Source of the DNA: Holothuria scabra | Lineage: Eukaryota; Echinodermata; Holothuroidea; Aspidochirotida; Holothuriidae | DNA: 64,000 nt | Assembly (NCBI GenBank): GCA_037179385.1 | Contig: CM074187.1 | Span: forward strand, 43,186,879 to 43,250,878 | Direction: 5' to 3' | Made by a program: the position numbers and the translations under genes | Shown: positions 22,477-35,900 of the stretch, piece after piece | Layout of the letters: each line of letters begins with the position of its first letter | Numbering within the stretch: position 1 is the stretch's first letter | The notes under the pieces: model-generated | Told to the model about the DNA's origin: nothing | Database searches by the model: none | The model's input: only the letters and a program-made list of their open reading frames with translations

Positions 22477-23916
22477 TTTTCCTGATAAGTAATAGAAACC
22501 CTGGTTAAACAACGTAGACTCATTCAATATGGTTACAGCTGGGCTTCCAGTGCTTAATGGCACGGGCATTTTGCATAAAGGTGAGTCGCTGTCTGGTAGC
22601 CTAGACCACAGTTTTCCATTGGATGAACAATACAAACGCGGTATACTTAGATACACTCAGGCTTCATTCACTACGGTCGAAGTTGATTGGTCTACTAAGC
22701 ACCCATCCACATACTCAAACCCCACCGATCCGAATACTCATGTTATTGGACAAACTATAGTCAAAAGTTACATACTCAAATCTCAATATTTAGTGGTAAC
22801 ATTTAACCACACTTTAGTTCAACATTGAAGTCACATTTGGGTTGATGCATAATTGGCCGATGAATGGACAATTTAGACCACAGTTTATGATGAGTGTAGA
22901 AAGTCTTGTACATAGCGCCCCACCTGCTTCACTGGTACGACCATTGCGTGTGAAGGCATTTAAGTGCTGCTAGCAACTTGGTTGTATGACATGTAGCATT
23001 GGAAATATCTATGGTGAGTTTCAGTGAATGATTACAGTTCCATAGTCCAATGCACATGACTCTTCATGATAGGAATTGATTCAAAGCTACAATATTTTGA
23101 AAAGGACACTGTTTAGAGATGATTGGTGTTCACAAAAATAAGCTGCTTTTGGTAGAAACTCTAAACATAAGATAGGTTATATGAAGAAATGAAACCATTT
23201 TCTGTTGAATTATGTTTTAAATAATTCTGATAACTACCCTGTCAATTGAAAGTAATTGGTTTTAAACATAAGTTGAAGAAGTCAATTAGTCAGTTATTCA
23301 GCACAATGATAAAATATGTTATACCGAGAGAGATCATGAGGGGGTTTCCCTTCCCCTTTGTCAATTTTTGAACATGATAGGTGTCTTTAAGCCACATATG
23401 CTTAAATGTGAGTAAAACTACTTTTCCTTTTTTTAGAACGAAAACCAAGTGGCCTCAGTGGAGGGGGGGGTTAGGAAAATACCAGAGGTGTAACACAATG
23501 CCACCCAGATTAAGACACCATGTCCACTACATAATCCCTGCCTTGAAACTTGGACAACCTTACCCTGTCCTTGGAAGACCTTGCTGTGTTAAACAACTGG
23601 CAAAAAGCCACATTGTTGCAGACTACATGGTCCAGTGAGCGCCTCTTATTGTTTGTGGTTTCCTATTTTTCAAAATCGGCTAGTCATGACATATCAGCGG
23701 ATTCATGGTGTCCACTTTGAAGGGGCAGAATTCTCTAATGCCTGACAATAACAGATTTTGCTCCTTTAAACTGTTGTGATAAATGTGTTTTAATTACTTG
23801 GCCCCATTTTTTTACCCATAGGGTACCTGAGATTTGAAAACAAAGAATAACCCATAAGCTACAAAAAATACATCAATCATGAGGTAATGGAAAAATATTT
23901 ACACATAATTTTGTAC
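22477..23916. other. Unassigned sequence with one weak start candidate
   Basis: ATG at 22529 opens a frame (MVTAGLPVLNGTGILHK) that reaches a good donor, AAAG|GTGAGT, at 22580, and stays open to 22828. No homology is evident and no partner exon was found. The rest shows nothing. Confidence 0.3.
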
Positions 23917-24454
23917 TTAAAGTGTACCTCAGGTCAAAAAATTCAAAAATATATATTAAAGACCATGAAAAATAAATTCTACCAGTCCAATTCCCATCTT
24001 CATGTGACATTCCTGAGCTGAGATATAAAATGTTGAAGTTTATTCACTCAAATTAAAATGATACAATGCGCAAAAATTTGTGATGTTGTTCTTGTACTAC
24101 TCAGTTTACAATCTTTGCATTTCTTTGTTTTTCTGAATGTTATTGCACCTTGTACCAAGGTGTGGTAGCACTCTTATTCTTATGAGGTGATGTAATTAAT
24201 TAAGCCCTCCTTGTCCAACATGCTATGCAAGGAAACAGGAAGTGTTCAAGGACGTAAAAACATTTTTGATTTTAAAGGGAAAAAAAGTCACAAATTATTG
24301 CGCAATCGACCAATTTGTTCCAAGTGAATAAACTTCAACATTTCATATCTCAGCTCAGCAATGTCGTATGAAGATGGGAGTTGGACTGTTACAATTCACT
24401 TTTCATGCTCTTATATATATATTTTTGAAATTTTTGACTTTAGGTACCCTTTAA
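23917..24454. mobile_element. TTAA-flanked foldback element, copy 1
   Basis: The two ends are long imperfect inverted repeats of about 125 bases, beginning TTAAAGTGTACCTCAGGTCA and ending TTTAGGTACCCTTTAA. Inner words CTGAGCTGAGATATAAAATG and CATTTCATATCTCAGCTCAG mirror each other. The interior is non-coding. A second copy is at 31051-31623. Confidence 0.85.
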
Positions 24455-27184
24455 GTTAAAATCAACCACTCTGAATGAATCAGTGGCATAGTGAGAGTGC
24501 ATGGAGAAAAGAAGACCTACCTTAGAACCAGGTAGCTTCTTGGTCAAACCCACCTTGCAGTCTGCTTGCTCATACAGAGTTTTGCACCAATATTTCAAGG
24601 TGTGTAGAGCAAAAGATTCTTGCCAATTTTGCACCTCAACTCCTGTACCCCGCTAAGCCAATGATTTCATCTCAAACTAAAGAACAACGTGCCAATAAAC
24701 AGCTTAAGTACTTTTTAAGAAGAAACCTAAACACTTATCACGTTTCCTTTTTTTCTTTTCTTTTTTTGGGGGGGGGGGGGAGAGGGGGTTTACTGGCGTA
24801 AAGAGGTCCAGGATTCAATTGAATGAACTTTACTTTAAACTCATCTATGGCTTATCCACAAGTAATACCCTTAAAATGAAGGATATAAGACTTGAATCAT
24901 TGTGTACACAGCAAACAATTAAATTAAAGTACATCATGTCACTGATGGGAAGCAAAAAGTCTTTTTTGTAGCCTTTTATCTAGAATGATTTAGTACAAAA
25001 TGCATCATTTTGAAGTAATACAGAATGTAAACCTCCATTGAGAACAAATATTCTTCATTCAAAATAGATATTTGGCAAAATCATTGCTGCTGGAGGTTTG
25101 GCCACCAGCTTTTTGATAGGTTTTCATGATACAATAGTTTCACATACATCATACCACCTAGAGCATAGTGAGATTGCGTGGGGGTGGACTTGTATGTGGA
25201 TGGGTGGGATTTTTCCATGGCGTGTAACTAAATGTAACAAACAAGGAGGTTTCCTGCAAATGAATGTGACAATCCCACGATACAGCTGCAAAAGTCCCAT
25301 ACAATAGTTTAAAAAATTTGTCCAACATTTAATGAAGATGTGATTGTGAAACAAAAAAGTGGATGTGTTCAAGAATGCAGCAGATATTTGTATTTAGCTC
25401 AGTGAATGAAAAGGGGAATCCACCCACCATACATACAGATAAGGTGGCTCTGCTTGTTGTATCTTCAAAAAGGGCTTAAGAAAATCAATCACACTAAAAC
25501 ACTAATTTGGAATAAAAACTTTATACAATCATGGTTGTCTGTAAACTAGAGGTGTGCAAACATTTGAAACTTTGGGCCAAAAAATAATGCTGTGGCCATT
25601 TGGAGGGCTGCGAGGACTGAAATAATGTATTTAAATGGGGCAAATCAAAATCGTTTTACAGCCAGCACAGGAGACTACAGTTTATACACCATGTGTTTAA
25701 AGCTTTCAAAATTTATCAACTTCTGCGATGCAACTACACCGCTCCTTCTACTTCCCCATTGGACTATGATGCTGTTGTTTTTAACACGACTTTATAAGGG
25801 AGTTGTAGTCGAAAATATATGACCATGTTTATCAGGTGATTCAAGTAAAGTCAATGAGGTAGTCACTGTCATCATGGTCTTACCTTGGGGGCAGGAAAAG
25901 AAGTTGCCTTGCAGAGTTTGCACATTTAAGTTATATCTTAGTAATGTTTCCAATCTTTGGTTATTCAAATGCAGAAAGAACAATTATATGCATCTTGAAA
26001 GGCACTGAAAGTGCCCTCTACAACAGTAAGAAAAACATAACTCGCAATTTTTGTGTCATGGTGCACTGAGCCACAAATAAGTGTGGTGCTCTGTTAGGGT
26101 TTGTCCCATTGGTTCAAAGTTCTATGAAGGTACATGCACAACCATTGCTATTTTGTTGCTATATTCAAAATCACGTTTGTCTATTTCTTGTTTTAATCCC
26201 AAAATACCCAGGTCTTTTCTGTGTAGTTTCCAAAAGTGGTTGTGGTGGTCATTCTATTTTACGAATAATGTGATTGGTCAGGACAAAACGATGACAGAAC
26301 TCAGTTACTTTGATTGGTAAAACGGTAGACAAAGTAGTGTTGTAGTTCTTTACGCAAGCTACATTCACCAACAGGCATCTCTGTTCAGTTCCAGCCATTT
26401 AGATGAGGCATTACAAGCTTGCCTGGGGCCTGTTAACAAAATGAAAGAACCTTACAAAACAGTTTTATGATGATTACACGTAAACACAATCCAACAAAGA
26501 AAAGGACGGCAAACAACCACATATACTAAACAAGCAGCTAGCAGATGGTAAGGGATCGTTATGTCAGCTGAAGGGCCATTGAGAGGAGATCTATATTATA
26601 GTTGATAAAATATGTTAGCAGTGACGTTTGTGAGGAATCATTGTACACTACATGAGGGTATTAAAGCAAAATTTTACATTCTGGTATACCCTGGTATTCT
26701 GGTTCATGAATAGCAAGATTTTTCAATCATGTGACAATATGTTTTCAAGTGCCTGTCAAATTCAGGCAGAGTAACATCTGTTTGCAATCATTTTTAATTG
26801 GGATAAATTTTGACATTGAGAGCTATTTGATTTGTAAGATTCACTAGATGGATGAAAACTTTCATTCCTCTTAGTAGCAAAATTTACTGAACAATGTTGC
26901 CAAGTTATCTGATGGTGAGTGTGGATGGCACTTACCCCAAGTCCACCAAAGGCAATGAGTTGTCAATAACATGAGCAAGAATTTTTGGTTTCTTTTAAAA
27001 CAAAAGAGTTGTATAAGTGTTAGTGTGTTTTGATAAACTACAAATGCAAAGGACCTGTTAGTTCAAGTAGCAAAATATAATCTGCTTTGCATCATTGCAT
27101 CATGTGCTATCTTGCGACATTTCTCTAACTCAATGATTAAAAATTTTTGTGCATAAATTTTAACTTTGATGGGTTAGTTTGTTA
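24455..27184. other. Unassigned CpG-poor sequence
   Basis: A G homopolymer sits at about 24768-24780. No exon on either strand is supported; open frames here are short and lack splice signals of note. Confidence 0.45.
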
Positions 27185-27395
27185 GTTAGAGTTTTACGGC
27201 CCAGTATCCAACCTATTGGTTCATGTCAAGCTGGCCAGAGCTATTTTTCCAGTTGTGGCTCACTGGCTTGTTTTCCCTACTCCATTGCTTATGCAAAGCA
27301 TCACGCACATCAGCAATAGGTTCCATTTTTAGAGTCTGTCGCAAGACTGGACCTTTGATGGGAGCCGAGAAATGTTTCGGGTGAGTTGCTATGCA
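27185..27395 (-). mobile_element. Diverged SINE copy, minus strand
   Basis: It matches the body of the clearer SINE at 37946-38170: TTTTACGGCCCAGT, TTTTTCCAGTTGTGGCTCACTGGC, CTACTCCATTGCTTATGC and TAGGTTCCATTTTTAGAGTC. The tRNA-like head is decayed. The 130-codon minus frame running through it is a by-product. Confidence 0.6.
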
Positions 27396-27863
27396 TGCTC
27401 TAACACACAAAATGGACCAGATTTGATGCCCATATTTTTGCAATATTACATCATTACTTTCATTTGAAAAACTTTGTGCTGTTACCTGGCATGGAAACAA
27501 TGTTTTCTGCTCTTCTGCTTTAGAGAACTGGAATCCATGCCAAAGTGTTGATTTCATCATATGCTGGCTTTGAGCTTTAAAATTTCCAGGTGCGTTACAA
27601 ATCATCCTCCTCGGGAAATTAAGGAGTATACTGTTTTTTCTTTAAACTTTGATATAATTATCTTAGCTCTCATTCCACATTTTATATGTGGAAAATATCA
27701 CACATCTCACATGGATTTGAGGTGAGTGATGTTGTATAATTGCACTTGCACACCTTAAAATTCAAGTGCATATGCAATGATTTTACACTCTTGTGGGTAC
27801 GACACAACCCATGTTTTAGCATGTGATATGGTACAGTTGAGTAGGACACTTTCCCCCTCCTCC
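27396..27863. other. Unassigned sequence
   Basis: Nothing recognisable. Confidence 0.4.
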
Positions 27864-27874
27864 ATTACCTGCCG

Positions 27875-28055
27875 CAGAGTTGTAACGAGTCATGACTCGA
27901 GTCACAAATTTCCAAAGGGGAAATGACTCCAGGACTTGTATCATGATTTACCTCATAGAAATAGTACAGTGGCTCGAGTCATTGACTCTGACTCGAGTCA
28001 CACTACAAAAAACAAATGACTTGACTGCAAAATTGGGTGACTCGTTACAACTCTG
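27875..28055. mobile_element. hAT-like MITE with 8-bp target duplication
   Basis: Perfect 18-bp terminal inverted repeats, CAGAGTTGTAACGAGTCA and its complement, enclose 181 bases. ATTACCTG occurs at 27864-27871 (three bases outside the left end) and again immediately after the right end at 28056-28063. An 8-bp duplication and CAG-type ends fit hAT elements. The interior repeats TGACTCGAGTCA-type words. Confidence 0.8.
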
Positions 28056-28063
28056 ATTACCTG

Positions 28064-30117
28064 GACATATATGCTCCTTCATAATGCAATAATTCCAATT
28101 CAAAAGGAAGCGTGAGGTGCCCATATTAAAATATATCATCTTTTTATTTTTATGCCTGTTAATGTTCCTTTCATAGTTATGTTCAGGGACTGCAGAGATA
28201 CGGATGTTAGTCCCCCCACCCCCATTTCAAAATTCGCTCCATGGCAAATGATGTTCCCTTCCAGACTATACTCCATCCAATGATATGTTTTCTATGATGT
28301 GTGTTTAATACCACTGATGGAAACCACTTTAACAGGTTGAACAAAACATATATATATATATTATGCACATATAAGATGTTCACACATTGGCAAAGAAAAT
28401 ATGTGCTGACACAAAGAGTTAACCTCATGAGATATTATTGAGTGTCCTAATAGAATGAATTTTAATTTACATATCCAAAGACATCTACGTCACAAGAACC
28501 AACATTGCTCTGAGATGACCAAATTTGCATTGGATTTTTTTCTCTTCGGAGTGGGGGGGGGAGGGGTTGCAAGGAAAGTAAAAGATTAAGAAATTGCTGT
28601 AAATTGTAGGAATCATGAGTTTGATCAATATAGTTGTGTTCCACCAATATTTTGAGAGTTGAGTAAAAATAAGATAGAGATTGCATGAATTATGTAAAGT
28701 GATAGGTAGGAAGCATGTAAGAACCCACTGGCAATTTACAAGAAGTAGTAACAAATTTATTCCAGAATCCTTCCTTTTGAGGGGGTTTGTTAACTTACAT
28801 AATTTTCTTATACTAAGGAAAATACAACCTTACTCAAAAGCTGAGTTTCAAACCACTCTTGATTTCTGGGTGATACAGGCTGGTTTAATTTACATAACTA
28901 CTCTGCAAGCTGTGAGCAATTTAAATAGCATGAAACATAATCCCCATGATTATTCAAGAGCATAAACCATCACAAAAGAATGAGATGTTTAGTTCATCAA
29001 GATCCTCCTGACACATAAGACATTTTCATCATAACTACTGAAGTATAACCCTACTTAAATGAGATTTGCTTGTCTGATCCAAAAAGGCTTGTTTTAAGCC
29101 CAATATAGATATACTATCAACTGGTTTCTGTGGGTGAAAGATGTTGGCAAATTCCCGTGGGCATGTTTATTTCTGACAATATCATGGCTACATCCATGTA
29201 ACAGCTATGTAAAAGTAGAACAAGATTCAAGGTTAGCAAAAAACACATTTAAAAGGATATTAATATCAAGGGGGGGGGGGTGCAAGTAGATAAAGAAGCA
29301 TTAGTAAAACCTTTAACAAGTAATTTATTTATGGGCAAGTTAAAAACCTGAACATTATTCAGTTGCAATGAGTATCTAACTACTAACAGGTAAGTCAGAA
29401 AGATAATTCTTTATTGGGTCTAACACCATCTTGTTAGAAAACTGGGGAAGATAGATAACCCCTGTACCTCAAAAAACTGTTAAAGGAAAACATCCCTTCA
29501 CTGAAGGAAAAAGGAACAAAGAAGATGATAGATCAACCTGATAGCCAAGTGATAGTTGGTTATTGCAGGGGGGGGGGGCGTTACCATATAGTTTCAAAAA
29601 TATTTTGTATAACAGTAGCATGGATGGCTGAACAAAACAAAACCCAAAACCTAAACAGGTCAGATGCACATTCTGAATTGAATTCAATTCTCCATGGTGC
29701 AAACAGACAAAAGAAATGGGGGAAAGCCCTCAAAAGGCCAGCCAACCACACCACAACTTGGCCACAGGTTTTGTGTATAGGCAAGTGACAAATGAATAGG
29801 TGACAAGCAAGGCCGATACATATCTGCAAAATGCAAAGCAAAAACAACACAAAGGTGCAACATAAACATAAATGGAATCACTGTATTGATCTAAACAAGA
29901 CACAATTGTACAAAGTGCAACCAATGTATGATCAAAGCCATAATAAATTAAATATTCAAAATCAATTTACTACAAAAAATAGAAAAAAAGAATGAAATTA
30001 TTGCTTTTGGAAACAACATCCTTACCAACCAATGGTTTGAGGATGGTTTGTATACTTAATGCCAGACTGTTTTTGAATACAGGTGAGGGGGGTTTCATGA
30101 GTGTGGATTACAAGTTC
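28064..30117. other. Unassigned CpG-poor sequence
   Basis: G homopolymers occur near 28553, 29271 and 29569. No supported exon. The frames at 28681-28965 and 29581-29850 are not recognisable. Confidence 0.4.
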
Positions 30118-30274
30118 AATAGACCTTCTTCAAAATAGCAATTACAATGAATTGTGGGATACGTTTTGGATGTATGCCAATTTTCACCAATGTAAAATGC
30201 CATTGACAAAAATAACATACACCAAAACTCTATCCCACAATCCTTTGTAATTGCTATTTGGAATTAGGTCTATT
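30118..30274. mobile_element. Small palindromic MITE
   Basis: The ends mirror each other: AATAGACCTTCTTCAAAATAGC at left and GCTATTTGGAATTAGGTCTATT at right, continuing inward with AATTACAATGAATTGTGGGAT and ATCCCACAATCCTTTGTAATT. Total length is about 157 bases with almost no unique centre. Confidence 0.75.
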
Positions 30275-30744
30275 ATCAAACTTTCCTTGAAACAACCCAT
30301 TTAAGGATAAGGGTGTAGCTTTAGCAATTGCCCAGATGCTTGTGCCAATCAAAATTATTACTTGTGAAGGAAAACCCAATTTTAGAACCACAGATGGCAC
30401 CCAAGAAAACCAAACCAAAATTTTGTACCAAAGAACTTAAACTTTCTATCGGGAAATCAAAATGGCACACAGTTTGACAAATTTTCCTTCTACTCTATAC
30501 CAACTATATATGTCAAACCAACTATGTTTAGGACAAGCCAATTATTTTGATGTGTCTGATCATAATAAGACAGCATGTGGGTGACACAAAAGTAAGATAA
30601 ACAGCAGAATATCATGAGGCTTCAAAAATGTAAAGCAGGTTAAAATAGCCATCATGAACAGTAAAAACAAAAAAATAAAACCTACCCCACCTTTTGGACT
30701 AAGATAGATGCCATGTCACAATAGATGAGCTGTGGCCCCATCAG

Positions 30745-30961
30745 CCAAGCTGTTGCAGCTACAGTCATGCTCTGTTACTGTACACATTACAATAGCAGAC
30801 CAGTTTAATCCAGTTACTGTAATATGTGTGTCAACAATGCATGGCTGCGGCAGCAGCAGCCTAGCTGAGGTAGCTGCAGTCATGCTCTGTTACTGTACAC
30901 ATTACAATAGCAGACCAGTTTAATCCAGTTACTGTAATATGTGTGTCAGCAATGCATGGTT
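30745..30961. repeat. Tandem duplication, 116-bp period
   Basis: CAGTCATGCTCTGTTACTG and the following 80 or so bases occur at 30762 and again at 30878 with very few differences, so the duplication is recent. No coding meaning is seen. Confidence 0.85.
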
Positions 30962-31050
30962 GGGGCAGTGACAGCCGAGATGCAGCTTACAAAACCCACA
31001 ACACCATGTTAAACCTTCTCAGCACCATGTTAAACCTCTTAAACAATATA

Positions 31051-31623
31051 TTAAAGTGTACCTCAAGTCAAAAAATTTAAAAATATATATTTAACAGCAT
31101 GAAGAAAAAAATGAATTCTAACAGTCCAACTCCCATCTTCAAAGCACATCTCTGAGCTGAGATATAAAATGTTGAAGTTTATTCACTTAAAACAAATTGG
31201 TCCATTGTGCAATTATTTATGACTTTTTTGTTGTACACTCACATAACCTGCTTTGTTTCCCTTTAAAATTGAAAATGTTTTATGACCTTGAACACTTCCT
31301 TTTTTTTTTTGTTTGCATAGCATGTTGCACAGAGACGGCTTCATCAATTACATCACCTCATAAACAGTAAGAGTGCTATCACCCTTGGTACAAGGTGCAG
31401 TAACATTAGGAAAAACAAAGAAATTTAAATTGTAATTTTGAATAGTACAACAATGACATCACGAATTATTGCACAATATACCATTTTAAGTTAAGTGAAT
31501 AAACTGCAACATTTAATATCTCAGCTCAAGAATGCCCTATGAAGATGGGAGCTGGATTGTTAGAACTCATTTTTCATGCTCTTTAATATATATTTGAATT
31601 TTTTGACTTGAGGTACACTTTAA
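31051..31623. mobile_element. TTAA-flanked foldback element, copy 2
   Basis: Same family as 23917-24454: TTAAAGTGTACCTCAAGTCA at left and TGACTTGAGGTACACTTTAA at right, with long inverted arms. Its left and right ends are a better match to each other than those of copy 1. The flanks contain a short repeated phrase ACACCATGTTAAACCTTCT, unrelated to the insertion. Confidence 0.85.
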
Positions 31624-32893
31624 ACCCTTCTAACACCATGTTTAACTTCTAAGTGTATTAGAAAGATGCTTGTTTGGATAATATTATTCATCAACTGCTG
31701 CTAAGCTCAGATCTTCCAAAAATATTACTGTAGGAAGGAGTTATCCTTTCTCAATAACAAGATGAACACTTGTGGTAGACTAGTAATAGCTAGCAAGCGA
31801 GTCACCTCATGTAATTCAATTTTTTGCTGATGAAAGACCATCAATTTAATAATAATTCCATTTTAAGAGAAATATGAATGATTTCTACTGCATCTACAAA
31901 GTAGAAAAGTTTTACCAATTTGAAATTTCATTTGATAAATTTGAAATCTTATTCTTTCAAAGTAAGATGTTGACAATTAGCCCTAATTATGAAACCTAAG
32001 CATCCTCCCCCCTTACTTCTCATTTGCTCCTGTATGTCCTTCTACTTCTTTTAAAGAAATGTGCTTTTACCTTTGTTAGAGTTAATAAACCCTTCCACTG
32101 GATTGATTTGTACATTAGCATTAATAATGGAAATAATGGTAGAATGATAACTATGTGTTACACAAGAATGACAACATTAAGATATCAATGGGTACCACGA
32201 GAGAATGATCATAAGCCAGTCACCTTTCAAAAAAGTCTCACATCATCAATCTGTGATACCTAACTCTCTCCTCTTGACTATGTCCAGTAACACCTTTCAA
32301 AAATTTCCATTCAAGGGATATCTACATTTTCAGCCTTTATAGTCCTCTAAAACTCCCAAATTTGATTCTGTTGTTGCTCTACATTTCTTTTCAAAACAAA
32401 TCCTACTGAACTTTCTTCAGCCTCAAACTTCTAAAGATGCTAAATTCAAATTCCCATTTTGCAAAATTTTCTCCTCAAACAATTGTATATCATTATTATA
32501 TTTATATTTTTGAATGCAGTTGCAATTTTTTCAATTTATAGCGCACATCTTTCTATAAACTAAATGACATTCACAACATGATAATGGATGCTACAGAGAT
32601 GCCCTGTATTTCTCCATTAATTGCTATAAAGCATTCCAATAACTTTTTTTTTTTTGAAATATGTTTTCAATATCTATCTGTCTCTCTCTCTTTGAATAAC
32701 AGTGCTTCATGGCAGTGACACTACATACGTGACAGCAATATTTTATCAAACCAACTGATTAATGTGTCTTGCTGAGAGCAACTTTTGACTATTTGATTCC
32801 TTTAATTTTCCCCCTCCATAAATTTCTTTTTTTAAGATTTTAGTTTTACTCAACTGCTAATGAATATTCATAATTACAAGATGGAAGAGATCC
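31624..32893. other. Downstream flank of GPD1
   Basis: AT-rich sequence containing the GPD1 3' untranslated region (minus strand, running down from 32893). No clear AATAAA signal close to the stop could be chosen. No other gene is seen. Confidence 0.4.
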
Positions 32894-32990
32894 TCACATG
32901 TGTTCAGGATGATTATGCAGGCACTGTATAAAGTCAACAGCTGGTTCACCCTCATAACAGATCTTGTAAATAGCAGTGAAAAGTGGGTAT
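32894..32990 (-). CDS. GPD1: GPD1 exon 8 (terminal)
   Basis: 97 bases: one base completes Arg, then [29 protein letters not shown] and a TGA stop at 32894-32896. The NHPEHM end matches the vertebrate enzyme, which argues that the protein is full length at this side. Confidence 0.97.
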
Positions 32991-35900
32991 CTGAGGGAAA
33001 GCAAAAGAATAACAACATCATCAACATTGATAATACTAGATTCCTTGAAGGGAAGTTGGGTTTATGATGCTATTAAACCATCACGAATGGGGATAAGACT
33101 TGGTAAATTACAACTTAAGAAGTGCTTAAGCTGTAAGCCTGACAATTTGTATCAGTTTAAAGATTGCAATACAATTCCCTCCTTGAAAACACACAAAAAT
33201 ATTTTTCCCACACAATTTTCATCCAGAAACTTCCTACCTTCCACAATCACCCCCAACCCTCTTTTTCTCTCAGATAACTTCCCTTCACCAAAAACTGAAA
33301 CAGAATAATTGAAATTATCGAGAAAAGAGGTCCTGGGAAGAAATAATCTACAAAAATTGTAATCAGAAATTTCCTGCTTCAGTTGTAGAACCAACTGTTT
33401 CTCAAAGCACCACTCCTGGTTTGTTTCAGATTCACTTCCAGATCAGCAGGTTCAATCTCACCAGTCAATTCCTACTGGGAGACATTAAGGCCTGTATACA
33501 CGAGCAACATTTGTAAAACATTCTCAAAACACTTCACCTGCAACAAACCCAAAACATGCTTGTTTTCGGTTTGTTGCACAGTGTAGACAGGGTAAAAACA
33601 ATTTGAAAACATTTTGAAAATGTTTTGAGAATGTTTTGAAAAGAATTGACAGGACATTTCTTTTGCAACATTTCCAAAACATTTTCAAAACATGCTGTAT
33701 ACCCTGTCTACACTGTGCAACAAACCGAAAACAAGCATATTTTGGATTTGTTGCAGGTGGATGTTTTGGAAATGTTTCTGAGAATGTTTTGCAAATGTTG
33801 CTCGTGTATACAGGCCTTTAGGAGACAAGAATACCAGAAAGGATGATCTAAATCTGAAGAAGTGCCCTCCTCCCTAAGTCGTCCTCAAGATAAGACACTT
33901 GTGGCATAAAGCTTCACTTGCTCACAAAAAAATGAATTTCATTCTGTTTGGAGAATATAAGTTAAACCTAGAATTTCCTAAACCTAAAATTCCAGAATTG
34001 TTAAAATGCACTGTTCAACAACTTCATTTATGCACAAATGTAAAAGCTTTCATGAAAGTCCTAGACCACAATTCTGATATTCATTTCATTCATTTCAACT
34101 GGAAGTTAGGATTTCTCATAAACTTAAAATTTAACATGTTGATACAAACATAAAAGAAGCAAAAATGTTATAAACACTAGAAAATAGAGCTAGTTTGTTT
34201 AATAAATGAGGTTTTGTTTGAAGTCAGGCTGACCATAGCTTTTTTCACTATTTGTGGCTCACTAGTTTCAAGCATCCCATACTCCATTGCTTATGCTGAG
34301 CAACAAGCACAATGGCAGTACGTTCCATTGTTTGAGTCTCTGGTTTGACCTGGCCAGGAGTAAAACTCCAGACATCCTGGCTGCATATCAGATGCTCCAA
34401 CCAAATGAATACAACGTCTATTCATTAAAAAGTAGAAACTTTTTAATCAAAGCTAGTGACCAACACAGAGAAGAATTAAATGTAATATAACATTATGTAC
34501 AAGAATCATCACAAAGCAAGTATAACCAAACTAAGAATAGCAGATGGAAGGGGAATGAAGAGGGAAAGGAAAGGAAGTAATGGAAAGAAAAAGAAGAAGA
34601 AAAGAAAACAAGGAGAAGCGACAAAACCAAAAATGTTTAATACACATTCAAGAAATACATTTTAGGTTCATTTGAACAGAGACACTAATTTGTAATTGGA
34701 GATGGCAGAAACTGTCTCTCTGAAATCCAAATATTAGAAAGAAATTTACCCAAATTATTAAGAGTAATATTACAGAGGCACATTGAGTTGGAATCAATAA
34801 CTTATCAAGGGTGATGGTAGGTACATCCCATGACAATGCTTATAATTAGCATAATTAATGAAGCTTTATTCAGAAAAGTTTTATCCTTTTGCTTGTTATG
34901 ATTTTGGGCATAATTTGAAAAGAGGGGTCACAAATTGAGTAGTGATGATTCCAAAACAACACATAGCATGCACAAGGTTTCATATTTTAAAGCTTTTGTA
35001 AATTCAGATAAACAATGAAATTTTCAGAGTTTTTTTTCTGAGGATTAGACTTTTAAAAAACCTACATGTTATTGAAATCAACATGGCAGAAAGATGTTTA
35101 AAACATGAGAAACATACAGCAAGAAAACTTTTTATGTATGGTATACATCTGACCATCAAGCCTCATGAACATGGTTGTAGCTACAAGGGTTGGCAAAGGA
35201 CCATCATGACCCACACTGGTTTTAGTCAACCAACACTTGGGCTAAAATGAAGTCCCCAAATTCCCAATTCTATCACAAATAACCTACAAATCTACCACCC
35301 AATCTCTGAGCCAGTAATTCTCAACTTGCTCAAGCCAAAACCTGCGTACACACTCTACTCTGACTGATATGGGCACTATGCTTTAAGAAACTTATTATTG
35401 ATGTTATTCGCATCCCACACTTTCTCGCTGCAACCCTTACCAGAAACAAACTATTTGCAGAATTTAAGGATATGAGGAATATTCATCCCATACCTTTTGG
35501 ACATTCATAATTACAATATCCCTTTTGCCTCAACATCCTTCATCTACCTTCCTAACCCAGCTCACAAACAAACTATACAAAATCGTTATTTAAGGTTCTG
35601 AAATTGAAACAAACTTACAAACTAACAGATTAAACCACAAATTTCATTGGTCCTTTAGTCATTGAAACCATTAAATGAAGTTGAAAATACATAAATGTGT
35701 TTTACCTTTCTTCCATGCCTTTATCTTTCAACATCTTGTTAACTTCAAAAGCAGTTTGTGGACCCTGTAACTTCTGACCATTCAGCATCTCTGTCTCCAG
35801 CTCCTCCAAAGACTGTTGGTGAGAGAATAAAAGAAAAAAAGAACTTTTAACAACAAACATTTCAACCAAATATATAATCCAATAAATAATGCATATGTAT

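Noticed and set aside
27213..27605. 130-codon minus-strand open frame
   Set aside because: It runs through a diverged SINE copy and has no recognisable domain.
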